64,000 nt of DNA, from contig NZ_JAPEOX010000001.1 of assembly GCF_026340675.1 (NCBI RefSeq), forward strand, positions 3,906,001 through 3,970,000. The letters run 5' to 3'. The notes under the pieces are model-generated. The model was not told where the DNA came from. It worked only from the letters and a program-made list of their open reading frames with translations, and did not search any database. A program made the position numbers and the translations under genes. Origin of the DNA: Streptomyces sp. NBC_01264. GTDB taxonomy: Bacteria > Actinomycetota > Actinomycetes > Streptomycetales > Streptomycetaceae. The stretch's first letter is position 1. Each line of letters begins with the position of its first letter. This document shows, one piece after another, positions 57,709 through 64,000 of the stretch.

Positions 57709-58680
57709 TCACCCGTCGCCCGGGGCTGGTGTGAGCGCGGGCAGCCAACTGTCCGGGGGCACCTCCAGCCAGCCGCGCCCGGCCCCGAGCTCCGCGGCGG
57801 CGCGGCGCAGCGCGTCGAGCCCGGGATGGCTCGATCCCTTCCGCCACACCATGGAGAGCGGCGACAGCGGCACCGGGGCGGTCAGCGGCCGCTTGACGCA
57901 GCCGGGCATGTCGAGGAAGTCCACGGTGGCCAGGACCGGGTTGCCGGTCTTGACCATGACCCGGCGGAACTCGTCCTTGCCCACCGCCACCGGCGCGGGC
58001 GGCGCGGCCGCGATGCCCCGGCCGGCGAACAGCTCGCGCGCCAGCCCGGTCCACTCCCGGGTCCGCGGGTTCCCGGCCCCGGTGTACACCGTCTCGCCGC
58101 GCAGCGCGTCCAGCGGTACGGCGTCCAGCGCGGCCAGCGCGTGCCCCTCGGGCAGCAGCACGGCGAGCGGCTCGTACCGTACGGGCGCATGCGCGAGGCG
58201 GGCCCGCAGCGCCGGGTCGAGGCCGTCGGCGTACCCGAAGGAGACGTCGAGGCGGCCCGCGGCGATCTCGGCGGCGGCGTGGGTCAGCCCGGACTCGAAG
58301 CGGGCCATCAGCTCGCAGTCGGGGGCCAGTTCGCGGGCCCGGTCCAGGACGCTGCGGGCGGTCCCGGGGCCATCGGTGTTGAGGTCGACGAGCAGCGGCC
58401 GGGGCCCCGCTCCGGCGGTGAACGCCGAGGCCAGCTCCTCGTGCGCCCGCAGCACGCCCCGGGCCAGGGGCAGCAGCCGCTCCCCGTCCGGGGTCAGCTC
58501 GACGGCGCGGGTGGTGCGTACGAACAGGGGCGCGCCCAGGGTCTGTTCCAGCCGGCGCACGTCCCGGCTGAGGGCCTGCTGGGCCACGTAGAGGCGGGCT
58601 GCGGCCCGGGTGAAGTGCAGTTCCTCGGCCACGGCGAGGAAGGCGCGCAGCAGGCGGGGTTCCACGTCTCGGGGCGTCAT
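57709..58680 (-). CDS. LysR family transcriptional regulator
   Basis: The 323-residue protein has the LysR HTH at its N-terminus (EPRLLRAFLAVAEELHFTRA, AARLYVAQQALSRDVRRLEQ, TLGAPLFVRTTRAVELTPDG). A periplasmic-binding-like effector domain follows (RPLLVDLNTDGPGTARSVLD, VSFGYADGLDPALRARLAHA). ATG 58680 is the family start. It is divergent from the MFS gene at 58775 with a 94-base spacer, so control of that transporter is likely. Confidence 0.95.
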   Translation of the reverse strand: MTPRDVEPRLLRAFLAVAEELHFTRAAARLYVAQQALSRDVRRLEQTLGAPLFVRTTRAVELTPDGERLLPLARGVLRAHEELASAFTAGAGPRPLLVDLNTDGPGTARSVLDRARELAPDCELMARFESGLTHAAAEIAAGRLDVSFGYADGLDPALRARLAHAPVRYEPLAVLLPEGHALAALDAVPLDALRGETVYTGAGNPRTREWTGLARELFAGRGIAAAPPAPVAVGKDEFRRVMVKTGNPVLATVDFLDMPGCVKRPLTAPVPLSPLSMVWRKGSSHPGLDALRRAAAELGAGRGWLEVPPDSWLPALTPAPGDG

Positions 58681-58774
58681 CTGCGGAGACTAGACCACAT
58701 TGACAGCACAGAGCGGTGAATCACCCCCGAACAGGTGTTGGACCGCTGACGGCCCCCGGCCCGAGCCTTGATCC

Positions 58775-60187
58775 ATGCCCACCACCACCCCGCCGTCCGC
58801 TGCCGCTGCCCCGGGCCCTGCCCCTGCCCGTGTCCCTGCCCCCGGCACCGGCACCGCCCGCCGCGCCGCCCCGGCCGCGAGCGGCCCGCCGCTCATGGCC
58901 GTCTCCGGCAGCACGCTGGTGCTCGCCGCCGCCCCGGCGCGGCAGGGGCATCCGGGCCGCGCGGCGCGGCCGGCCCGCGCCCCGGGCCCGTACCGCCGGC
59001 TCTTCGCGCTCCCCGGCACCCGCGGGTTCACCACCGGGAACCTCATCGCCCGGCTCCCCATGGGCATGTTCGGCGTCAGCGCCGTCATGATGATCGCCGG
59101 GCAGCGCGGCTCCTACGCCCTGGCCGGCGCCGTCGTGGCGGCCGGCCTGACCGCCACCGCCCTCGTGGCGCCCTGGACGGCCCGGCTGGTGGACCGGTAC
59201 GGGCAGGCCAGGGTCGCCGTGCCCGCCACCCTGATCGCGGTCCTCGGCTCGCTCTCCCTGATCGCGTGTGTCCGCGGCGGCGCCCCCGCGTGGACCCTCT
59301 TCGCCTCCTACGCCGCCACCGCGACCACCCCCAACATCGGCGGGATGTCCCGTGCCCGCTGGACGCACCTGTTGCGGGACGACCAGGCCGCCCGGCACAC
59401 CGCGATGTCCTTCGAGCAGGCCGCCGACGAACTGGCGTACATGCTCGGGCCGGTGGCCGCCGCGTTCCTGTGCACCGCCGCCTTCCCGGAGGCGGGCACC
59501 CTCGCCGGGGCCGTCCTGCTCCTCACCGGGATGCTGGTCTTCACGGCGCACCGCGCCACCGAGCCGCCGCCGGCGCCCGCGGTCCGGGGGCCGTCCCCGC
59601 TCCGCGCCCTGGGCGGACTGCTGCCGCTCTTCCTCGCCCTCGGGGCGATGTTCGGCTCCATGGAGATCACCTCGATCGCCCACCTCGGCGCCCACGGGCT
59701 CGGCGGGCTCTCGGGCCCGGTCCTCGCCCTCCAGGCGGCCGGCTCCTGCGCGGCCGGCCTGCTCTACGGCACCCTGCGCCCGCGCACGCTCCCCGTCTGC
59801 CTCGGCGCCCTGGCCCTCGCCATGTTCCTGCCCCTGGCGGCGGCGGCCACCAGCTCCCTCCTCGCCCTGGGCCCGGCCCTCCTGCTGGCCGGCATGGCCA
59901 CGGCCCCGGTCATGGTCACCGCGATGTCCCGGATCCACGCCGTCACCCCGCCGGGCCGCCTCAACGAGGGCATGACCCTCGCCGTCACCGCCCTCTTCGC
60001 GGGCATCGCGGCAGGCTCCGCGACGGCCGGCGCCGCGATCGACCACTGGGGCCCGACCACCCCGTACGCCCTCCCGGCGGGTGCGGCGCTGCTGGCGCTC
60101 CTCCTGGGCGGGGTCGCCGTGCCTGGGACGACTTCCTCTTCTGGCTCGCATGGGACCGGAAGATGGCCCGCAGGATCAGTCGCCTGA
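58775..60187 (+). CDS. MFS transporter with altered C-terminus
   Basis: The 470-residue protein begins with about 75 residues of Pro/Ala-rich, probably cytoplasmic sequence, then about 12 helices. The MFS loop [20 protein letters not shown] is visible, and helix 5 has [19 protein letters not shown]. The last 23 residues ([20 protein letters not shown]) read the toxin remnant DNA in another frame, so the natural end was lost where a YoeB gene fragment is joined near 60120. All membrane helices seem complete. Regulated perhaps by the divergent LysR protein. Confidence 0.88.
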   Translation: MPTTTPPSAAAAPGPAPARVPAPGTGTARRAAPAASGPPLMAVSGSTLVLAAAPARQGHPGRAARPARAPGPYRRLFALPGTRGFTTGNLIARLPMGMFGVSAVMMIAGQRGSYALAGAVVAAGLTATALVAPWTARLVDRYGQARVAVPATLIAVLGSLSLIACVRGGAPAWTLFASYAATATTPNIGGMSRARWTHLLRDDQAARHTAMSFEQAADELAYMLGPVAAAFLCTAAFPEAGTLAGAVLLLTGMLVFTAHRATEPPPAPAVRGPSPLRALGGLLPLFLALGAMFGSMEITSIAHLGAHGLGGLSGPVLALQAAGSCAAGLLYGTLRPRTLPVCLGALALAMFLPLAAAATSSLLALGPALLLAGMATAPVMVTAMSRIHAVTPPGRLNEGMTLAVTALFAGIAAGSATAGAAIDHWGPTTPYALPAGAALLALLLGGVAVPGTTSSSGSHGTGRWPAGSVA

Positions 60188-60351
60188 TCGGCGAAATCCA
60201 GCGCGACCCGTTCGGCGGGATCGGTAAACCCGAACCCTTGCAGGGCGAGCTGTCGGTATACGGGTCCCGCCGGATCGACGACGAACACCGGCTCGTCTAC
60301 CGGGCCGACGAGAAGGAAATGAAGATCCTGAAGGCCCGCTACCACTACTGA
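60121..60351 (+). pseudogene. YoeB/Txe-family toxin lacking its first residues and antitoxin
   Basis: From 60121 the frame reads [20 protein letters not shown], then [38 protein letters not shown] and ARYHY, a near-complete YoeB-type mRNA interferase with the catalytic Glu, Arg, His and Tyr kept. The first eight or nine residues and any start codon are missing; the upstream frame has no suitable start. No YefM antitoxin gene is adjacent. The fragment is fused out of frame to the MFS 3' end. Translation from an internal ATG would lack the first strand. Confidence 0.8.
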
Positions 60352-60361
60352 CGGGCACGAC

Positions 60362-60395
60362 AAAGGCCCCGCAGCCTGATGGCCGCGGGGCCTTT
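60362..60395. terminator. Terminator between the YoeB remnant and ssrA
   Basis: AAAGGCCCCGC (60362-60372) pairs with GCGGGGCCTTT (60385-60395). It serves both the upstream plus-strand genes and ssrA on the minus strand. Confidence 0.85.
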
Positions 60396-60412
60396 ACCCA
60401 ACATGGGGGTTG

Positions 60413-60798
60413 TGGAGATGGCGGGAATCGAACCCGCGTCCAACGGTGCAGAAGTAGGGCTTCTCCGAGCGCATTCCGCTGCGCTTTTCTCGGCCCCGGA
60501 GATCACACGGACAAGTCTCCGACGGGCTCAGTCACTGTTTGATTTCCCTCTATCCCCCGTGACCGGAGTTAGAGGTTTAGATCCCTAATTGACGCCAGGA
60601 TCCGGACCGGGACCACTTCCGGGCTGACGCTCCTCACAGAGGCTTCAGCTCACTGTTATTAGGCAGCGAGGGTGAAGCGGGAGTTATCGCTCTTGGAGTT
60701 GGCGATTATTGTTTGCGACATATGGTTAACGAGATCATTGCCGCTTTCTCGGCTCGCTTCCCCTACATCGACATCCGCTGTCGAAACCGATCATCCCC
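60413..60798 (-). ncRNA. ssrA: Transfer-messenger RNA
   Basis: The ends form the tRNA-like domain: 5' GGGGATG (60798-60792) pairs with 3' CATCTCC (60420-60414), with the T arm GCGGGTTCGATTCCCGC next to it. The tag reading frame at 60703-60659 encodes ANSKSDNSRFTLAA followed by TAA, ending in the LAA degradation signal. Pseudoknot-rich sequence follows. It rescues stalled ribosomes with SmpB, whose gene lies 128 bases upstream of it in the same direction. Confidence 0.95.
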
Positions 60799-60925
60799 AT
60801 GTTTCACGCTGTTCAGTTATGAGATCCAGCAGGCGCTCTCCATGCGTCCCGCCCGACCGGCGCCACCCGCAAGCGCGTGGTGCTGACGCCATGGTACGCG
60901 AAGTGGACCACTGCGTGCCAGAAGA

Positions 60926-61411
60926 TTAAAGCTGGCCGCGTTCCTTGCGCTTCACGGCCGAGATCACCCGGTTCGTCTCGCGCGTGTCCTGCTTCTCGCG
61001 CAGCGCCTGCCGCTTGTCGTACTCCTTCTTGCCCTTCGCCAGCGCGATCTCGATCTTCGCCCGGCCGTCCTTGAAGTAGAGGGCGAGCGGCACGATCGTG
61101 TTGCCGGTCTCCCCCGTCTTCGAGTCCAGCTTGTCGATCTCCTCGCGGTGCAGGAGGAGCTTGCGCTTGCGCCGCGCGCTGTGGTTGGTCCAGGTTCCCT
61201 GGCTGTACTCCGGCACGTGCACGTTGTAGAGCCAGGCCTCGCCGCTCTCCACCGACACGAAGCCGTCCACCAGCGAGGCACGGCCCTGACGCAGGGACTT
61301 GACCTCGGTACCCGTGAGCACGAGGCCGCACTCGTAGGTGTCGATGATCGTGTAGTCGTGCCGCGCCTTCTTGTTCTGGGCGATCAGCTTGCGCCCTGTT
61401 TCCTTAGCCAT
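60926..61411 (-). CDS. smpB: SsrA-binding protein
   Basis: The 161-residue protein binds tmRNA and delivers it to stalled ribosomes. Conserved segments are [60 protein letters not shown] and the basic C-terminal tail ([20 protein letters not shown]) that probes the mRNA channel. Length is typical. It is transcribed with ssrA and lies just below the processing protease gene. Confidence 0.96.
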   Translation of the reverse strand: MAKETGRKLIAQNKKARHDYTIIDTYECGLVLTGTEVKSLRQGRASLVDGFVSVESGEAWLYNVHVPEYSQGTWTNHSARRKRKLLLHREEIDKLDSKTGETGNTIVPLALYFKDGRAKIEIALAKGKKEYDKRQALREKQDTRETNRVISAVKRKERGQL

Positions 61412-61429
61412 AGTGCGGTCATTTTCGCA

Positions 61430-62632
61430 CTACGGACCCACCCCGATGCCACTCAATACCGTGCGGGCCCGTTCCTCGACCCGGTCCGCCGCCGCCAGGT
61501 CCGGGGTGATGCCCGTGCCGTCCAGACTGCGGCCCGCCGGAGTGCGGTACGTCCCCACCGTCAGCTCCGCCACCGATCCGTCCGGCAGCTCCGTGGGCAT
61601 CTGCACCGTGCCCTTGCCGAAGGTGCGGGTGCCGACCGCCACCGCGCGGCCCCGGTCCTGGAGGGCTCCGGTGACCAGTTCGGCCGCGCTCATCGTGCCG
61701 CCGTCCACCAGCGTCACCAGCGGCCGGGCCGTGTCGCCGCCCGGGGTCGCGTAGAGGGCGCGCTGGGCGCCGCGCACGTCGTACGTCGCCACCAGCCCGC
61801 CGTCCAGGAAGGCGGAGGCGGCCGTCACGGCCTCGGTGACCAGGCCTCCGGTGTTGCCGCGCAGGTCGAGCATGACCCCGCCGCCGGCCGGGGCGGCGCG
61901 CACCGCGGTACGGACCCGCTCGCCGGACCCCCGGGTGAAGGAGGCGACCTTGATGACCGTGATCCCGCCGGGCAGTTCCCGTACCGTCACGGGCTCGCTG
62001 CGCAGCTCCTCGCGCCGCACGGTCTGCGTGAGGTCGGTCCCGCCGCGGGTCAGCTTCAGCTCCACGGGGGTGCCGGCCTCGCCGCGCAGCAGCGCCACCA
62101 CCTCGGCCACCTTGAGCCCGGTCACGCCCTGCCCGTCGATGCTGAGCAGCCGGTCCCCGGCGCGCATCCCGGCCCGCGCCGCGGGACTCCCGGGCTGGAC
62201 CCGGTCGATCTCGATGCGGCCGTCGCGCAGCCGCCCGGCCCACAGGCCGACGCCCGTCCAGCGGCCGTCCAGGTCGTCGGCGAAGGCCTCGTACTCGCCC
62301 TGGTCGTACACCGCGGCCCAGCGGTCCCCGCTGCGGCTGACCACGTCCTGGGCCGCCGACTTCGCGGACTTGCCCTCGGCGACGGCCTCGGCGGCCGCGC
62401 GGGCCACCGCGTCCCGGTCGGCGGTGGCCGCCTCCCGGGGCGGCTGCGGGTGCGGCCCCGGCGCGGGAGGATCCGTACGGGCCACCAGCAGGGTGGACCC
62501 GGCCTCCCCGTCGGCGAAGTCCCAGCTCCCGGTACACGCGCCGGCGCCCACGGCGGCGAGGAAGACCAACGTCAAAACGGCCCCGCGACGCACGTCGCGG
62601 GGCCGGAGACGGAGAGCGGTCAGTCCCGGCAT
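61430..62632 (-). CDS. S41 C-terminal processing protease, PDZ-containing lipoprotein
   Basis: The 400-residue protein has a signal with lipobox-like VGAGACTGSW. A PDZ domain follows (LRDGRIEIDRVQPGSPAARA, GMRAGDRLLSIDGQGVTGLK), then the S41 protease domain with the catalytic Ser in LVDGGTMSAAELVTGALQDR and Lys in GTRTFGKGTVQMPTELPDGS. VMLDLRGNTGGLVTEAVTAA is the family's conserved strand. It acts outside the membrane, trimming or degrading exported proteins. It lies between smpB and ftsX as in other Streptomyces, apart from the TnpB insertion. Confidence 0.94.
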   Translation of the reverse strand: MPGLTALRLRPRDVRRGAVLTLVFLAAVGAGACTGSWDFADGEAGSTLLVARTDPPAPGPHPQPPREAATADRDAVARAAAEAVAEGKSAKSAAQDVVSRSGDRWAAVYDQGEYEAFADDLDGRWTGVGLWAGRLRDGRIEIDRVQPGSPAARAGMRAGDRLLSIDGQGVTGLKVAEVVALLRGEAGTPVELKLTRGGTDLTQTVRREELRSEPVTVRELPGGITVIKVASFTRGSGERVRTAVRAAPAGGGVMLDLRGNTGGLVTEAVTAASAFLDGGLVATYDVRGAQRALYATPGGDTARPLVTLVDGGTMSAAELVTGALQDRGRAVAVGTRTFGKGTVQMPTELPDGSVAELTVGTYRTPAGRSLDGTGITPDLAAADRVEERARTVLSGIGVGP

Positions 62633-62816
62633 GGCGCCGAGTGTACGACAAGCCGCGTGACGGCAAGGAGCGTTGAGCAGACCGCACGAGGGCGCTCACC
62701 ACCACCCAGCCAGAGGATGCGCACCCCTTCCCGCGGCACGAATGGTCGGCCGCTCGTTCGGGTGGGGAATCTGCGTACCGGGGAGAGAAGCAGGCCGGGC
62801 TCCCTGGGTTGACGTC

Positions 62817-63539
62817 ATGGCGGCAATCGCAGAAGGCGGGGAGGCCGGACACGCCCGGTACACCTATCGACTGCGCGTGTCGTCCACGGCCCGCACAGCC
62901 CTGCTGTCCGAAGGGGACCGGTGCCGGTGGGTGTGGAACCAATGTGTCGCCACGTCCCGCGCGGCGCACAGGGCCGAAGAGAAGTGTGGACCTGCCGGTC
63001 TCGACAGGATGCTGACCGGCTACCAGCGGATGATGGCCCGCCGGAAGCCCAGGCTCGGACAGGCTGCCTCGAAGGGCTACCGCAAGGTCAAGCACCAGGC
63101 CGCGAAGGCTCACAAGAAGATCGTCCGGCAGCGTCAGGACACGGCTCGCAAGTGGGCCAAGCGCGTCGTGACGGACTTCGATCAATTGGCGGTGGAGGAC
63201 TTCCGGCCGAAGTTCCTCGCGAGGTCCAACATGGCCCGCAAGGCCGCGGACGCGGCGATCTCGGCCACCAAGCGCGAGTTGATCAACATGGCGCGCAAGC
63301 GCGGCCGCGACCTACGGCTCGTGCATCCCGCGCACACCACCACGGACTGCGGACGATGCGGAGCGAGAACCAAGCACGCACTGCCGCTCTCGGAACGTAC
63401 CTACACGTGCACCGCGTGCGGAGCCGTGTCCCCCAGGGACAAGAACTCCGCACGCGTGATGCTCGTCCGGGCTGGTCTCATCCCGGCTACCGCTGATCGC
63501 GTGAGACCTGGCGGGCCGCCGGCCCGCCAGGCAGCGTGA
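62817..63539 (+). pseudogene. TnpB (IS200/IS605 family) with an internal deletion
   Basis: The 240 codons start at ATG 62817. About 75 N-terminal residues match the start of Streptomyces TnpB (TYRLRVSSTARTALLSEGDR, CRWVWNQCVATSRAAH). After LDRMLTG the sequence jumps to YQRMMARRKPRLGQAASKGY, which normally follows the first RuvC motif. The middle, including the RuvC-I aspartate, is missing. RuvC-II Glu (LAVEDFRPKFLARS), the zinc finger (DCGRCGARTKH and YTCTACGAVS) and the RDKNSA aspartate remain. Relatives have about 400 residues. It should be nuclease-dead. Confidence 0.82.
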
Positions 63540-63578
63540 GGTAGGAATCCCCTTCGTCGCCGAAGGGGAGGACGTCAA
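63500..63578 (+). other. TnpB element right end and candidate omega-RNA segment
   Basis: Two perfect hairpins, CCTGGCGGGCC-GCC-GGCCCGCCAGG parts (63507-63517, 63521-63531) and CCCCTTCG-TCGC-CGAAGGGG (63549-63568), are followed by GGACGTCAA, the kind of end I know from Streptomyces IS605-like elements. TnpB guide RNAs come from this region. The end overlaps the ftsX stop codon. Confidence 0.6.
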
Positions 63579-64000
63579 ACCTTCAGGTACTTGCGCAACG
63601 CGATGAAGGCGGCCAGGGAGGGCATCAGGACGCCGATGACCAGGACGAGCGGCAGCTTGGTCAGGACCGAGTCCCAGCCGATGAAGTTGATGAGCTCCAT
63701 CTTGTCGCGCAGCGCGGCCCCGTGGTCGATCACGAAGTACTGGCCCGCGCCGAGCATCCCGCAGGCGAGCAGCGCGCCGATGAGGCCGGCGAAGGCCGCC
63801 TCCATGATGAACGGCACCTGGATGTAGAAGCTGGAGGCGCCCACCAGGCGCATGATCCCGGTTTCGCGCCGACGGCTGAAGGCCGAGACGCGCACCGTGT
63901 TGACGATCAGCAGCAACGCCACGATCAGCATGATCAGCATGATGCCGAGGGCGGCCCAGTTGAGGTAGCCGAGGAGTCTGAAGAGGTTGTCCAGCACGGT
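63575..64000 (-). CDS. ftsX: Cell division protein FtsX, C-terminal part
   Basis: The frame is open to the window edge, so the start lies outside. The visible 141 residues include membrane helices LNWAALGIMLIMLIVALLLI, ASSFYIQVPFIMEAAFAGL, and VLTKLPLVLVIGVLMPSLAA, with the conserved RRRETGIMRLVGAS loop of the FtsX/MacB permease domain and the end RKYLKV. FtsX with FtsE activates cell-wall hydrolases during division. Its TGA overlaps the right end of the TnpB element. Confidence 0.95.
   Translation of the reverse strand, partial: TVLDNLFRLLGYLNWAALGIMLIMLIVALLLIVNTVRVSAFSRRRETGIMRLVGASSFYIQVPFIMEAAFAGLIGALLACGMLGAGQYFVIDHGAALRDKMELINFIGWDSVLTKLPLVLVIGVLMPSLAAFIALRKYLKV

Noticed and set aside
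62817..63578. An active IS200/IS605 transposon or RNA-guided nuclease.
   Set aside because: The RuvC-I aspartate region is deleted, no TnpA gene is adjacent and the left end could not be recognised.

Overview
The window is chromosomal DNA of a Streptomyces-type actinobacterium. Support comes from very high G+C with G/C third codon positions, frequent GTG starts, 4-nt ATGA/GTGA gene overlaps, and marker genes in a familiar Streptomyces order: hppD with a divergent Lrp regulator, murA-hup-malic enzyme, a HemD/winged-helix fusion beside narK, and ssrA-smpB-ctp-ftsX. No rRNA, CRISPR array or large antibiotic cluster is present.

Layout. 1-12.5 kb is core genome: a TPR protein (partial), hppD, an Lrp regulator, a badly decayed osmoprotectant ABC importer operon (one large deletion plus two frameshifts), an HTH regulator with palindromic operators and its MFS exporter, an S16/PDZ-type protease, an IclR regulator, a DEAD-like helicase, a 5'-truncated Doc toxin and an MFS transporter. 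At 12.7 kb a tRNA-Cys(GCA) gene carries an integrated actinomycete integrative and conjugative element (AICE) of about 17.7 kb, bounded by perfect 44-bp att repeats (12747-12790 and 30432-30475).

The AICE. Going inward from attL it carries int and xis, an iteron array that looks like a replication origin, a DUF3987 helicase-like protein with a primase-polymerase (RepPP type), small Spd-like membrane proteins, the FtsK-like translocase TraB, more Spd/zinc proteins, a diguanylate cyclase and a GntR repressor with palindromic operators. The right third is cargo of lower G+C: an HTH/P-loop kinase fusion, a guanylate-kinase-like protein, a 6-phosphogluconate-dehydrogenase-like oxidoreductase, a HAD phosphatase and a large HTH/HEAT-repeat protein. 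I do not recognise this five-gene combination; it is the best candidate here for an undescribed system. Two AICE leaders share a covarying hairpin whose loop is complementary to the downstream Shine-Dalgarno sequence.

30.5-38.5 kb is a set of type VII secretion-associated genes (lipoprotein, large effector-like protein, small helical proteins, mycosin-like protease, Gly/Pro-rich WxG protein) whose large member is split by an intact ISAs1-family insertion with a 9-bp target duplication. 38.5-43.8 kb is a three-subunit molybdenum hydroxylase operon whose 2Fe-2S subunit has a roughly 470-residue low-complexity extension. 44-64 kb is again core: GH20 hexosaminidase, DUF3039, YqgE, murA, hup, a probable structured RNA, malic enzyme, a HelD-like ATPase, CGNR regulator, GNAT, HemD fusion, narK, LysR, an MFS gene fused at its end to a YoeB toxin remnant, tmRNA, smpB, a C-terminal processing protease, a TnpB with an internal deletion, and the C-terminal part of ftsX.

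Limits: all calls were made by eye, without searches. Family names rest on motifs and recalled homologues, and starts are chosen from ribosome binding sites and overlaps.
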